NCBI RefSeq assembly: GCF_007004135.1
Contig: NZ_VJMG01000047.1
Coordinates: 140,818 to 204,817, forward strand
Direction: 5' to 3'
Source: Affinirhizobium straminoryzae
GTDB lineage: Bacteria; Pseudomonadota; Alphaproteobacteria; Rhizobiales; Rhizobiaceae
DNA: 64,000 nt
In this document: piece after piece, positions 45,850 to 55,027 of the stretch
Layout of the letters: every line of letters starts with the position of its first letter
Position numbering within the stretch: position 1 is the stretch's first letter
Notes under the pieces: model-generated
What the model saw: only the letters and a program-made list of their open reading frames with translations
Databases searched by the model: none
What the model was told of the DNA's origin: nothing
Position numbers and translations under genes: made by a program

Positions 45850-47136
45850 ATGTCTTTTTCGCATACGCAGGGCGTTGCGCCGGCGGGCGCGGTCGCCGCC
45901 AAAGAGGGCGACGAGGTCAGCCTTACCTTCATCATCGGCTATGCTCTGGCGAGCCTCGGCTTCTATGTGGCTGTGATGACGCCGGTCGCGATGACGCTTG
46001 CGATCCGCGTCAACGCCATCGATGCCGCCGGCAAGGGCGCAAGCCTCGGCGCCATTCTGGGCGCCGGCGCGCTCTTCGCCCTCTTCGCCAATCCCGTTTT
46101 CGGGCAGCTCTCCGATCGCACCCGCAGCCGTTTCGGCCGTCGCAAGCCCTGGATGATCGGCGGCGTACTGGCCGGCAGCCTGGCACAGCTGGTGATCGCC
46201 TATTCCTCCAGCCTTCTCGTCATCGGGATTGCCTGGTGCCTTGTTCAGGCCGCCTATAATGCCATGCTCGCCGCGCTGGTGGCCGTCGTCGCCGATCAGG
46301 TGCCGGAGCGTCAGCGCGGCCTGGTCTCGGCGCTGGCCGGAATGTCGGTCTACGTCGCCCTTTTGCTCGGCAGCGCCATCATCGCGCTCACCGGCACCCA
46401 CGGCACCACCATGTTCCTGCTGCCGACCGCCATCGGCCTCGTCGCTGTCGGCGGCTTCTGCCTCGTCCTGAAGGACCGACCGACCGATCGCGATACGCGC
46501 CCGCAGGCGCCGCTTCTGCCGGAGCTTGCCGGCAGTTTCTGGGTGAACCCGGTCAAGCATCCCGATTTCGGCTATGCCTGGCTCAGCCGCTTCCTCGTCT
46601 TCTTCGGCTTTGCGGTGCTGACCTCCTACCAGGTCTATTACCTGATGGACCACCTCAAGGTGCCGCAGGAGCGGATCGGCGACATCATGTTCGTCTCCAC
46701 CCTGATCACCACCGTCTTCGTCGTCGGCTCGTCCTTCGGCTCCGGCTATCTCTCCGACCGGCTCGGACGCCGCAAGGCCTTCGTGCTGGCCGCTGCCATG
46801 ACCTATGCACTCGGCATCGCCATCATCATCCTCGCCGGCAGCCTCACGGTCTTCTATGCCGGCGTCGCCGTCGCCTCGATCGGCTTCGGCGTCTACATGG
46901 CCGTCGATCAGGCACTGGTGGTGGATGTGCTGCCGGACCGCGAGACGCATGCGGCAAAGAACCTCGGCGTGCTCAACATCGCCAATGCCGTGCCGCAATC
47001 GATCGCGCCGGCGGTGGCGCCGCTGCTGCTTGCGATCGGCAATGCCGGCGAAAACTATCCCGCGCTCTATGCCGCAGCCGCCTTCAGCGCCTTCCTCGGT
47101 GCGCTCGCCATCGCGCCGGTGCGCGGCGTGCGCTGA
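45850..47136 (+). CDS. MFS transporter, probably for a sugar or beta-glucoside
   Basis: 428 aa with about 12 membrane helices. A motif-A-like loop DRTRSRFGRRKPWMIGG and its second-half counterpart LSDRLGRRKAFVL are visible. The family (sugar/cation-type MFS) and the co-directional GH3 beta-glucosidase 68 bases downstream suggest uptake of an oligosaccharide or glycoside substrate. Specificity cannot be read from sequence. Confidence 0.87.
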   Translation: MSFSHTQGVAPAGAVAAKEGDEVSLTFIIGYALASLGFYVAVMTPVAMTLAIRVNAIDAAGKGASLGAILGAGALFALFANPVFGQLSDRTRSRFGRRKPWMIGGVLAGSLAQLVIAYSSSLLVIGIAWCLVQAAYNAMLAALVAVVADQVPERQRGLVSALAGMSVYVALLLGSAIIALTGTHGTTMFLLPTAIGLVAVGGFCLVLKDRPTDRDTRPQAPLLPELAGSFWVNPVKHPDFGYAWLSRFLVFFGFAVLTSYQVYYLMDHLKVPQERIGDIMFVSTLITTVFVVGSSFGSGYLSDRLGRRKAFVLAAAMTYALGIAIIILAGSLTVFYAGVAVASIGFGVYMAVDQALVVDVLPDRETHAAKNLGVLNIANAVPQSIAPAVAPLLLAIGNAGENYPALYAAAAFSAFLGALAIAPVRGVR

Positions 47137-47204
47137 CCCTCGTTCCCGGTCCGGCGGCAGGATCGATCCCCGCCGGCCGCACCCCTTTGACCCCGGAGGA
47201 CTGC

Positions 47205-49676
47205 ATGATTGACGAGCTTCTGAACACGATGACGCTGGAAGAGCAGGTATCGCTGCTGGCCGGCGCGGATTTCTGGACGACCGTGCCGGTGGAGCGGCTC
47301 GGCGTGCCGAAGATCAAGGTCTCGGACGGGCCGAACGGCGCGCGCGGCGCGGGCTCGCTGGTCGGCGGCGTGAAGGCTGCCTGCTTTCCGGTGGCGATCG
47401 CGCTCGGCGCCAGCTGGAACCCGGCGCTCGTTGAACGAATGGGCGTGGCGCTGGCCGGCCAGGCGAAAAGCAAGGGCGCCTCGGTGCTGCTGGCGCCGAC
47501 CGTCAACATCCATCGTTCCGGCCTCAACGGCCGCAATTTCGAATGCTATTCGGAAGATCCGCTGCTAACCGCCGAGCTGGCGGTCGCCTATATCCAGGGC
47601 GTGCAGTCGCAAGGCGTCGCCGCCACCATCAAGCACTTCGCCGGCAATGAATCGGAAATCGAGCGGCAGACCATGTCGTCGGACATCGACGAACGGTCGC
47701 TCAGGGAAATCTATCTTCTGCCCTTCGAAAAGGCAGTGAAGACGGCCCGTGTGATGGCCGTGATGTCCTCCTACAACCGGCTGAACGGCACCTATACCAG
47801 CGAGCATCCCTGGCTGCTGACCGAGGTTCTGCGGCAGGACTGGGGGTTTGACGGCATCGTGATGTCGGACTGGTTCGGCTCGCATTCCACCGCCGAGACC
47901 GTCAATGCCGGCCTCGATCTCGAAATGCCGGGGCCGACCCGTGACCGCGGCGAAAAGCTGGTGCAGGCGGTGAAGGACGGCCAGGTTGCGCCCGAGACGG
48001 TGCGCGAGGCCGCCCGCCGCATCCTGACGCTGCTGGGGCGTGTCGGCGCCTTTGAGCAGGCACCGGATCTCTCCGAACACGCGCTCGACCTCCCGGAAGA
48101 CCGGGCACTGATCCGCCGGCTCGGCGCCGAAGGCGCGGTGCTTCTGAAGAATGACGGCATCCTACCGCTGACAAAGACCTCGCTCGAGCAGATCGCTGTG
48201 ATCGGCCCGAATGCTGCCGAGGCAAGGGTTATGGGGGGCGGCAGCGCCCAGATCAACGCGCATTACCGCGTCTCGCCCCTGGAGGGCATTCGCGCGGCGC
48301 TGTCGAATGCCAACAGCATCCGCCACGCTGCCGGCTGCCGCAACAACCGCCTCACCCGCGTCTTTGCCGGCGAGCTGACGGTGGAATATTTTGCCGGCAC
48401 GCTGTGCCAGGGCATGCCGGTTGCCACGGAACGCAGCGAAAAGGGCGAGTTCTTCTGGTTCGACCTGCCACATGCCGCACTGAAGCTCGATGACTTCTCG
48501 GTCCGTGTCACCGCCACCTTCCGCGCCGAGGAGAGCGGCGAGCATGTGTTCGGCATGACCAATGCCGGCCTTGCCCGGCTCTATCTCGACGGCGAGCTGG
48601 TGGTGAACGGCGATGACGGCTGGACACGCGGCGAGAACTATTTCGGCACCGCCAATACGGAGCTGCGCACGCCGGTGATGCTGGAAGCCGGCCGCACCTA
48701 TCGCCTGACCGTCGACTATCTGTCGCCACCGCCGAAGGAAGAGGGAATCACCATCACGGCGCTGCGCTTCGGCCTCGAAAAGCCGCTCGGCGACCAGGCG
48801 ATCGAGGACGCCGTCGCGGAGGCCGCCGCCTCGGATGTCGCCGTGCTCTTCGTCGGGCGCGATGGCGAATGGGATACCGAGGGCCTCGACCTGCCGGATA
48901 TGCGCCTGCCCGGCCGCCAGGAGGAACTGATCGAACGGGTGACTGCGGCCAATCCCAACACTGTCGTGGTGCTGCAGACCGGCGGCCCGGTGGAAATGCC
49001 GTGGCTCGACAAGGTGCGCGGCGTTCTGCAGGTCTGGTATCCGGGCCAGGAACTCGGCCATGCCGTCGCCGATCTGCTGTTCGGCGATGCGGAGCCCGGC
49101 GGGCGCCTGCCGCAAACCTTCCCGAAACAGCTTGCCGACAATTCCGCAATCACCGGCGATCCCGCGATCTATCCCGGCCAGAACGGGCATGTGCGCTATG
49201 CGGAAGGGGTCTTCGTTGGTTATCGCCACCACGACAGCCGTGGCGTGGAACCGCTCTTCCCCTTCGGCTTCGGCCTTGGCTACACCCGGTTTGCCTGGAG
49301 CGAGGCCCGCGCATCAGCAAAGGACATGGGTGCCGACGGCATCACCGTGGAGGTGGATGTCACCAATATCGGCGACCGGCGCGGATCCGACGTCGTGCAG
49401 CTTTACGTGAAGCCGCTCTCCTCGGCCATCGAGCGGCCGGAGAAGGAGTTGCGCGCCTTTGCCAAGCTGGAACTCGGGGCCGGCGAAACCGGGACGGCGA
49501 GGCTCACGATCAAGCCCCGCGACCTCAGCTATTTTGACGTCGAAGCCAGAGCGTTCCGCGCCGAGGCCGGCGACTACGACGTGCTGATCGCCGCGAGCGC
49601 CACCGATATCCGCAGCCGCATTGCCATCCGCAATCCGGCCGTCTGGCTGGCAGCAGCATCGGACCGCAGCATCTGA
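47205..49676 (+). CDS. GH3 beta-glucosidase with PA14 insert (Cbg1-like)
   Basis: 823 aa, cytoplasmic (no signal peptide), start at 47205 with GGAGGA upstream. The GH3 catalytic domain has HFAGNESEIERQTMSSD (acid/base side) and nucleophile Asp222 in GIVMSDWFGSHS. A PA14 domain lies at roughly residues 380-540 (GMTNAGLARLYLDGELVV), followed by the second GH3 domain and a C-terminal fibronectin-III-like domain (GSDVVQLYVKPL). It closely resembles Agrobacterium Cbg1, known to hydrolyse coniferin and cellobiose. With the MFS gene it forms a beta-glucoside use unit. Confidence 0.93.
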   Translation: MIDELLNTMTLEEQVSLLAGADFWTTVPVERLGVPKIKVSDGPNGARGAGSLVGGVKAACFPVAIALGASWNPALVERMGVALAGQAKSKGASVLLAPTVNIHRSGLNGRNFECYSEDPLLTAELAVAYIQGVQSQGVAATIKHFAGNESEIERQTMSSDIDERSLREIYLLPFEKAVKTARVMAVMSSYNRLNGTYTSEHPWLLTEVLRQDWGFDGIVMSDWFGSHSTAETVNAGLDLEMPGPTRDRGEKLVQAVKDGQVAPETVREAARRILTLLGRVGAFEQAPDLSEHALDLPEDRALIRRLGAEGAVLLKNDGILPLTKTSLEQIAVIGPNAAEARVMGGGSAQINAHYRVSPLEGIRAALSNANSIRHAAGCRNNRLTRVFAGELTVEYFAGTLCQGMPVATERSEKGEFFWFDLPHAALKLDDFSVRVTATFRAEESGEHVFGMTNAGLARLYLDGELVVNGDDGWTRGENYFGTANTELRTPVMLEAGRTYRLTVDYLSPPPKEEGITITALRFGLEKPLGDQAIEDAVAEAAASDVAVLFVGRDGEWDTEGLDLPDMRLPGRQEELIERVTAANPNTVVVLQTGGPVEMPWLDKVRGVLQVWYPGQELGHAVADLLFGDAEPGGRLPQTFPKQLADNSAITGDPAIYPGQNGHVRYAEGVFVGYRHHDSRGVEPLFPFGFGLGYTRFAWSEARASAKDMGADGITVEVDVTNIGDRRGSDVVQLYVKPLSSAIERPEKELRAFAKLELGAGETGTARLTIKPRDLSYFDVEARAFRAEAGDYDVLIAASATDIRSRIAIRNPAVWLAAASDRSI

Positions 49677-49766
49677 CCTCAGGCAGCAGGCGCGGGCGAG
49701 ACGGCATGACCGCCTCGCCCGCAGCGCAGGGCAAGCGTTACGGCGCACTTCCTGCGCATTTCCCGG

Positions 49767-49994
49767 TCACGGAACCGCAAAGCCGGGGTTCAGCCGGCGA
49801 CGCCGCACCACGACCAGCGGCTTTCCAAGGCGACCGGCCCGTTCGAGAAATTCGATCTGCTCCCGGATGCGAAGCCTGATCTTCTTGAGTGCCATGATGC
49901 GCAGGCCATCCGGTCTCCTTGCGCGCTGCTCATGGTCGATCTTGTCGTCAATGACGGAATGCCGAGCTTTCAGGGCCTTCAGCAGGGGGTTCAT
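49767..49994 (-). CDS. DUF465 (YdcH-like) small protein
   Basis: 75 aa, mostly helical and basic: KALKARHSVIDDKIDHEQRA, then LRIMALKKIRLRIREQIEFL, the pattern of DUF465. Function unknown. AAAGGAGA in the right place supports the start at 49994. The gene is divergent from a LysR regulator across a gap with two inverted repeats. Confidence 0.8.
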   Translation of the reverse strand: MNPLLKALKARHSVIDDKIDHEQRARRPDGLRIMALKKIRLRIREQIEFLERAGRLGKPLVVVRRRRLNPGFAVP

Positions 49995-50005
49995 CGCGTC
50001 GTCTC

Positions 50006-50020
50006 CTTTCTGACAGAAAG
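50006..50020. promoter_or_regulatory. Short inverted repeat near the DUF465 start
   Basis: CTTTCTG and CAGAAAG pair around a single A. The repeat lies 12-26 bases upstream of the DUF465 gene on the minus strand, overlapping its Shine-Dalgarno, so it could be an operator or could form a stem that hides the ribosome-binding site. Confidence 0.35.
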
Positions 50021-50030
50021 ACTATGACGC

Positions 50031-50073
50031 ATCAGGATCAATAGCTCCAATTCATTGACAGAATGATCCTGAT
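50031..50073. promoter_or_regulatory. LysR-type operator (10-bp inverted repeat)
   Basis: ATCAGGATCA (50031-50040) and TGATCCTGAT (50064-50073) form a perfect 10-bp inverted repeat with a 23-base centre, 17 bases before the LysR start. Its size and position fit autoregulation by the neighbouring LysR protein and control of the divergent DUF465 gene. Confidence 0.6.
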
Positions 50074-50089
50074 AGTTACTGTCTATCGC

Positions 50090-51019
50090 ATGCCCTATCG
50101 CCCGACCCATCGACAGCTGGAATATCTGGTCGCGCTGGAAACCACCCGCCATTTCGGCCGCGCGGCGGAGATGTGCCATGTCTCCCAGCCAACGCTCTCC
50201 GTCCAGATCGCGCTTCTGGAGAAGCAACTCGGCGTCAGCCTGGTGGAGCGCACGCCGGGCGCCATTGCCATGTCGGCGATGGGCGAAGAGATCGCCGCCG
50301 CCGCGAAATCGGTACTTGCCACGCTGGACGAGATCGTGACGCTCGCGTCTGCCGGTCGCGACAATCTCGGCTCACTGATCCGGCTCGGCACCGTCCCCAC
50401 CTTCGGCCCTTACTTCCTGCCGCACTTCCTGCCACAACTGCACCGGCTCTATCCGTCGCTGCGCATGCATGTGCGCGAGGAGCGGCCAGCGCTGCTGGAG
50501 GAACAGGTGCGCACCGGCGTGGTCGATTGCGCGCTCGGCCAGCGCCCGCAGGACGAGGAAGCATTTCTCTTCGAGGAGGTCTGCGTCGAGCAGATCTTCC
50601 TCGGCGTCGCCGGCAACCATCCCCTGGCAAGCCGCGAATTCGTGAAACTGAAGGATCTGAAGGGCGAGCCGCTTCTGACGCTGGGACGTGGTCATCGGCT
50701 TCTGGAAAACGTGCGCGAACTCGCCGCACTCTCCGGTGCCACCATGGCGGAAAACTATGAGGGCACGAGCCTCGATGCGCTGCGCCAGATGGTGTCGATC
50801 GAAATGGGGCTCTCGCTGTTTCCGGAATTCTACGCGCGCTCGGAAATCATGGCCGATCGCGGCCTCAAGCTTCTGACCATCCGCGACTGGCCGGCCCGGC
50901 GCGACATCGGCTTCTTCTGGCGCCGCAGCAGTGCACGCAGCCCGCATTTCCGGCAGCTGGCCATGCTGGCCCGCAAGACGGCCGCCGATCATCTCGCGAT
51001 ACGGGCCGCAGCGCCCTGA
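50090..51019 (+). CDS. LysR-family regulator, OxyR-like but without redox cysteines
   Basis: 309 aa from the ATG at 50090 (MPYRPTHRQLEYLVAL). N-terminal winged helix with HFGRAAEMCHVSQPTLSVQI and the linker. The effector domain follows the OxyR outline (GTVPTFGPYFLPHFLPQL, then LLTLGRGHRLLENVRELAAL, FPEFYARSEI). At the place where OxyR has its peroxide-sensing cysteines (GHC...C) this protein has Arg and no second cysteine. So it is unlikely to sense H2O2 by the OxyR mechanism. Confidence 0.85.
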   Translation: MPYRPTHRQLEYLVALETTRHFGRAAEMCHVSQPTLSVQIALLEKQLGVSLVERTPGAIAMSAMGEEIAAAAKSVLATLDEIVTLASAGRDNLGSLIRLGTVPTFGPYFLPHFLPQLHRLYPSLRMHVREERPALLEEQVRTGVVDCALGQRPQDEEAFLFEEVCVEQIFLGVAGNHPLASREFVKLKDLKGEPLLTLGRGHRLLENVRELAALSGATMAENYEGTSLDALRQMVSIEMGLSLFPEFYARSEIMADRGLKLLTIRDWPARRDIGFFWRRSSARSPHFRQLAMLARKTAADHLAIRAAAP

Positions 51020-51056
51020 TCGGACCCTTCACAGAGAATGCCTGAAAAATGGAAAA

Positions 51057-51079
51057 GGCGGCCGCTGATCGCGACCGCC
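51057..51079 (-). terminator. Terminator of the aldehyde dehydrogenase gene
   Basis: On the minus strand GGCGGTCGC and GCGGCCGCC form a stem with one mismatch and a 5-base loop, followed by TTTTCC, 30 bases after the aldehyde dehydrogenase stop. It may also end the convergent LysR message. Confidence 0.6.
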
Positions 51080-51108
51080 CTCATCGTCAGAAACCGGCGA
51101 AATCCCGA

Positions 51109-52560
51109 TCAGATAGGGTAATGCAGGTGGCCGTCCTGGATGGTGATCCAGCGCAGTTCGGTGAACTCGTTGATGCCGGCCTTGCCGCCGAATCGGCCAT
51201 AGCCGGAGGCCTTGGTGCCGCCGAACGGCATCTGCGCCTCGTCATGCACGGTCGGGCCGTTGATGTGGCAAATGCCGGATTCGATGCGGCGGGCCACCGC
51301 CATCGCCCGGTTGACATCCTTGCCGAAGACAGCCGCCGAGAGGCCATATTCGGTGTCGTTTGCCACCCGCACCGCTTCATCGACAGAGCCGACGCGCACG
51401 ATGCTGGCGACCGGGCCGAAGCTTTCCTCGCCATAGATGCGCATGGCAGGCGTGACGCGGTCAAGCAGGATCGCATCGACGATCGTGCCCTCGATGCGGC
51501 CGCCGGCCACCTGCACGGCGCCCTTGGACACGGCATCGCGCACCAGCTGGTCGAGACGCTGTGCGGCATGCGCATCAACGACCGAGCCAAGCGGGGTATC
51601 GCCCTTGCCGGGATCGCCGGCCTTCAGCGTGGCAACCTTGGCGGCGAGGGCGGCGACGAACTGGTCGGCGATCCTGTCATCGACGATGATGCGCTCGGTC
51701 GACATGCAGATCTGGCCCTGGTTCATATAGGCGCCGAAGGCAGCGGCCGCGACGGCCTCATCGAGATCGGCATCATCAAGCACCACGAACGGCGCCTTGC
51801 CACCGAGTTCGAGCAGCGCCGGCTTCAGATGACGACCGGCGGTTTCGGCGATGATGCGGCCGACGCGGGTCGAACCGGTGAAGTTGACGCGACGCACCGC
51901 CGGATGGGCGATCAGCGCTTCCACGATCTCGCCGGCATCTTCCGGCGCGTTGGAAATGGCATTCAGCACGCCTTCCGGCAGGCCGGCCTCATGCAGGGCA
52001 TCCACGATCAGGCGGTGCGTGCGCGGGCAGATTTCCGAGGTCTTCAGCACCACCGTATTGCCGCAGGCAAGCGGCAGCGCGATGGAGCGGACGCCAAGAA
52101 TGACCGGCGCATTCCACGGCGCCATGGAGAGGATGACGCCGGCCGGCTGGCGCACGGCCATGGCGAGCGTGCCCGGACGGTTGGACGGGATCACCTCGCC
52201 GCTGATCTGGGTCGTCATGGAGGCGGCTTCGCGCAGCATGTCGGCGGCCAGCATCACGTTGAACATCGCCCAGCCGGCAGTCGCCCCGGTTTCGGCAGCC
52301 ATGGCGTCGACGAAGTCCGGTGCCTTGGCCTGCAGGCTGTCGGCAGCGGCCATCAGCACCTTGCGGCGGGTAGCGGGATTGGTGGCAGCCCAGGCCGGAA
52401 ACGCTGCGGCGGCGGCATTGGCGGCAGCGCGCGCATCTTCCACGGAAGCCGCAGCCACCTTGGTCGCCACCTCGCCGGAAATGGGGTTCAGCCGCTGGAA
52501 GCTGCGGCCGTCGATGGCCTCCACTTCCGCATTGTTGATCTTGAAGCCGAGAACGGTCAT
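51109..52560 (-). CDS. NAD(P)-dependent aldehyde dehydrogenase (vanillin/salicylaldehyde-type)
   Basis: 483 aa ALDH. It contains VNFTGSTRVGRIIAETAG (coenzyme region), the catalytic glutamate in LLELGGKAPF, and nucleophilic cysteine in NQGQICMSTERI. APWNAPVILGVRSIALPLA and ICHINGPTVHDEAQMPFGG resemble vanillin and salicylaldehyde dehydrogenases. That would fit oxidation of lignin-type aldehydes. The exact substrate is uncertain. Ketoglutarate semialdehyde dehydrogenase, missing from the uronate locus, usually belongs to another ALDH group. A divergent AraC regulator follows. Confidence 0.88.
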   Translation of the reverse strand: MTVLGFKINNAEVEAIDGRSFQRLNPISGEVATKVAAASVEDARAAANAAAAAFPAWAATNPATRRKVLMAAADSLQAKAPDFVDAMAAETGATAGWAMFNVMLAADMLREAASMTTQISGEVIPSNRPGTLAMAVRQPAGVILSMAPWNAPVILGVRSIALPLACGNTVVLKTSEICPRTHRLIVDALHEAGLPEGVLNAISNAPEDAGEIVEALIAHPAVRRVNFTGSTRVGRIIAETAGRHLKPALLELGGKAPFVVLDDADLDEAVAAAAFGAYMNQGQICMSTERIIVDDRIADQFVAALAAKVATLKAGDPGKGDTPLGSVVDAHAAQRLDQLVRDAVSKGAVQVAGGRIEGTIVDAILLDRVTPAMRIYGEESFGPVASIVRVGSVDEAVRVANDTEYGLSAAVFGKDVNRAMAVARRIESGICHINGPTVHDEAQMPFGGTKASGYGRFGGKAGINEFTELRWITIQDGHLHYPI

Positions 52561-52871
52561 GGTTTTTCCTCTGTCTCTTCCCGAAACTCTGTTGCCAATC
52601 CATCATGCGCGACTGACAGGCCGCGGCGCGGCGAAGCCGACGCCACGCGATCGTTCCAGTCCAGCCGAACGGGCGGACAGGGATCGTCACTCTGCAATCT
52701 CGTTCACGATGGCCTCCCAAAACCCATTACGGGTTTCAGACCGTGTCGCATGGGCAATCTCCTCCTCGCACCGCGCATCACGATGAGACAACAGTAGCGC
52801 CATGCCCCGGGCGACCAAATAGACAATTACAGGAGAAACTTGTACTTTTCACGGGATGGAGGGACGAGTGT
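52561..52871. other. Intergenic, divergent regulatory region
   Basis: 311 bases between the divergent aldehyde dehydrogenase and AraC genes. No convincing small gene is seen; frames here are antisense or extensions. Likely contains both promoters, but I could not mark a clear -35/-10 or operator. Confidence 0.5.
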
Positions 52872-53789
52872 ATGCCTGAGACGATCCGCAAGACGGCAGA
52901 GCCTTCGGTAGCAGAGGCGCAACCCGCCACATCCACCGATGCGCAGCTGTTCGGCGGCGCGCTGTCGCGGACCGAATGGAGCCTCAGGGGCCATCGCAAC
53001 CGTCTCTTCGTGCTGTGCGCCGGAAGCGGCCAGATCCGGCTCTCGCGCCGCGCCCAGCCGATCTCCCAGCCACTCACCGGGCCGTGCCTGCTCTGGCTGC
53101 CGGCGGGCGAACAGGGCGTGCTCACCATTGAGGCCGGCGGCGACGGCGGGGCGCTTGCCGTTCCCGATCCGATGCTGGGCGCGGCCATGCCGACCGGAAC
53201 GGCCTATGCGCCGGTGCGCGACGCGATCTCGCGACCCGTTCTCGGCACACGCCTGACGCTGACCGTCGCCCGCCGGCTGACCGCCACCATCGGCATCATC
53301 GGGGAGGAGGCCGCGGCCGGCAACGGCCTTGCCGGCGCAGACGAGGCGATCCGCCACCATCTGGCGCTGGTGCTGATCGCGCTGTGGCGTGTCGCGGCTC
53401 CGCTGCCGGCCCAGCCGCGCCCCTCACCGCGCATCATCGTGCGCAGCTTCGTGCAGCTGGTCGATGCGCATATGCGCGAGCACTGGACGGTGCCGGATTA
53501 TGCTGAGGCGCTGGGCGTCACGGCGGACCGGCTGAACACCGCCGTGCGCCGCGCCACCGGCCGCACGCCGGTGGATTTCATCCATAACCGGCTTGCCGCC
53601 GAGGCCGCCATCCTGCTCGACGGCTCGCCATTGCAGATCGCCGAGATCGCCGATGCGCTGGGTTTTCGCGATGCCGCCTATTTCAGCCGCTTCTTCAAGA
53701 GGATGGCCGGGCTTTCGCCGCGCGCCTATCGGGAGGGCCTGTCGCAACGGCGGACGCTCGCCGAAACGAGTTATGCCGCCTGGCCCTGA
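52872..53789 (+). CDS. AraC-family regulator, probable activator of the aldehyde dehydrogenase
   Basis: 305 aa from the ATG at 52872 (GGAGGG about 9 bases before). The N-terminal half resembles an AraC-type cupin arm; the C-terminal helix-turn-helix pair is YAEALGVTADRLNTAVRRAT and IAEIADALGFRDAAYFSRFF, ending in KRMAGLSPRAYRE. The pattern is similar to PobR/PobA-type aromatic regulators, in line with its divergent partner, but the effector is not known. Confidence 0.87.
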   Translation: MPETIRKTAEPSVAEAQPATSTDAQLFGGALSRTEWSLRGHRNRLFVLCAGSGQIRLSRRAQPISQPLTGPCLLWLPAGEQGVLTIEAGGDGGALAVPDPMLGAAMPTGTAYAPVRDAISRPVLGTRLTLTVARRLTATIGIIGEEAAAGNGLAGADEAIRHHLALVLIALWRVAAPLPAQPRPSPRIIVRSFVQLVDAHMREHWTVPDYAEALGVTADRLNTAVRRATGRTPVDFIHNRLAAEAAILLDGSPLQIAEIADALGFRDAAYFSRFFKRMAGLSPRAYREGLSQRRTLAETSYAAWP

Positions 53790-53809
53790 CAGTCTGACAG
53801 CCTGACAGC
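53786..53809 (+). repeat. Three tandem 8-bp repeats
   Basis: CTGACAGT, CTGACAGC and CTGACAGC lie in tandem, the first overlapping the AraC stop codon. It is short and may be slippage; there is no other sign of a regulatory role. Confidence 0.6.
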
Positions 53810-54009
53810 TCCCTGCGACCACGGCCCAGCAACCACGACGCGGCAAGCGCCGCCTCAGACCAAGGGCGAACTTGGCGGCGACCTGCGGCTTGCCTAGAGT
53901 TGAGCGGGGAACTGCCCCCCATGCAGACAGGTGAGAGCGAGAGCCCCCCGACTCCGTCTGGCTCACACTGGACGAAGCCGAGTTCGAGGGCCCCCGGGAG
54001 GATGTCAGA

Positions 54010-54978
54010 ATGGACGCGTCACAGACAGGCGGCGACGCACCCGCACGACTGCCGCATGGAGCCGGCCGCCCCGTCCGCTTTCCGGCAACGGACGGTTATC
54101 CGCTGGGCGGTTTCCTGTGGCAGGCGGAACGGGCAGAGGCGTCACCACGGCCGGTGGTCGTCATCACCTCCGCCACTTCGGTGCGGTGCCGCTACTATGC
54201 GCGCTTCGCCGCCTATCTGTTCGAGCACGGCTTCGACGTTTTGACCTATGATTATCGCGGCATCGACCAGTCCCGCCCCGCCCGCCTCCGAGGCTTTGCG
54301 GCGGACTGGGCGGATTGGGGCGAGAAGGATTGCGAGGGCGCGCTGCGCTTTGCCGCAAATCACTTCGGCCCGCGGCCGATCTCGATCGTCGCCCATTCCA
54401 TCGGCGGCTTTGCGCTGGGTCTCGCGCCGTCGACGCAAGGCGTGAAGCGGATCTTCACCGTCGGCGCGCAATATGCCCACTGGCGCGATTATGCATCGCA
54501 GCCGAAATATCGCATGCTGTTTAAATATCATGCCGTGATGCCGCTGCTGACCGCGCTCTTCGGTTACTTCCCCGCCAAGCGGCTCGGCTGGATGGAGGAT
54601 ACGCCGGCGGGCGTCGTGCGCGACTGGAGCCGGATGCGCGCCCGCTTCGAAGATACGATCCGGCCCGGTCGCAGGATCGATGGCCGCCGCGAGGCAGACA
54701 TGCTGAAGGACCGCATGGCGCGCATCACCGCGCCCATTCTCGCGGTTGGCCTCAGCGACGATCCGCATGGCACGATCCCGGCCGTCGGCAGGCTGCTCGC
54801 TTATTTCAGCGCCAGCGAGCGAACCCACCTGCATCTCAATCCCGCCGACATCGGCCATCCGGCCATTGGCCATTTCGCCTTCTTCCACGACCGCTTCCGC
54901 GACACGCTGTGGCCGCTGGCGCTCGCCTGGCTTGAGGACGGCATCGTGCCAGACCGCTTCCGCCATCGTCTGCTCTGA
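54010..54978 (+). CDS. Alpha/beta hydrolase (serine hydrolase, S33-like)
   Basis: 322 aa. VVVITSATSVRCRYYARFAA at the N-terminus, then YDYRGIDQSRPA, nucleophile elbow IVAHSIGGFALG (serine), acidic residue in VGLSDDPHGT, and catalytic His in IGHFAFFHDRF. The family includes peptidases, esterases and lipases. It resembles COG4757-type predicted hydrolases. Substrate unknown. Start at 54010 with GGGAGG upstream. It is 102 bases before the second GntR gene; whether they share a transcript is unclear. Confidence 0.82.
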   Translation: MDASQTGGDAPARLPHGAGRPVRFPATDGYPLGGFLWQAERAEASPRPVVVITSATSVRCRYYARFAAYLFEHGFDVLTYDYRGIDQSRPARLRGFAADWADWGEKDCEGALRFAANHFGPRPISIVAHSIGGFALGLAPSTQGVKRIFTVGAQYAHWRDYASQPKYRMLFKYHAVMPLLTALFGYFPAKRLGWMEDTPAGVVRDWSRMRARFEDTIRPGRRIDGRREADMLKDRMARITAPILAVGLSDDPHGTIPAVGRLLAYFSASERTHLHLNPADIGHPAIGHFAFFHDRFRDTLWPLALAWLEDGIVPDRFRHRLL

Positions 54979-55027
54979 CCGCCCCCCGCCGGCCTTCGAT
55001 GAGCAAGCCGGCCTCTGCCGGTTGCAC

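Noticed and set aside
50090..51019. Naming the LysR protein oxyR
   Set aside because: The outline is similar but the redox cysteines are missing and no catalase or peroxidase gene is adjacent.
51109..52560. Assigning the aldehyde dehydrogenase as ketoglutarate semialdehyde dehydrogenase of the uronate pathway
   Set aside because: It is 21 kb from the locus, has its own AraC regulator, and its motifs look more like vanillin/salicylaldehyde dehydrogenases.
53786..53809. CTGACAG tandem repeats as a CTGTCA-like Pho box or operator
   Set aside because: The period is 8 bases, not 11, and the repeats begin at a stop codon; more likely a slippage product.
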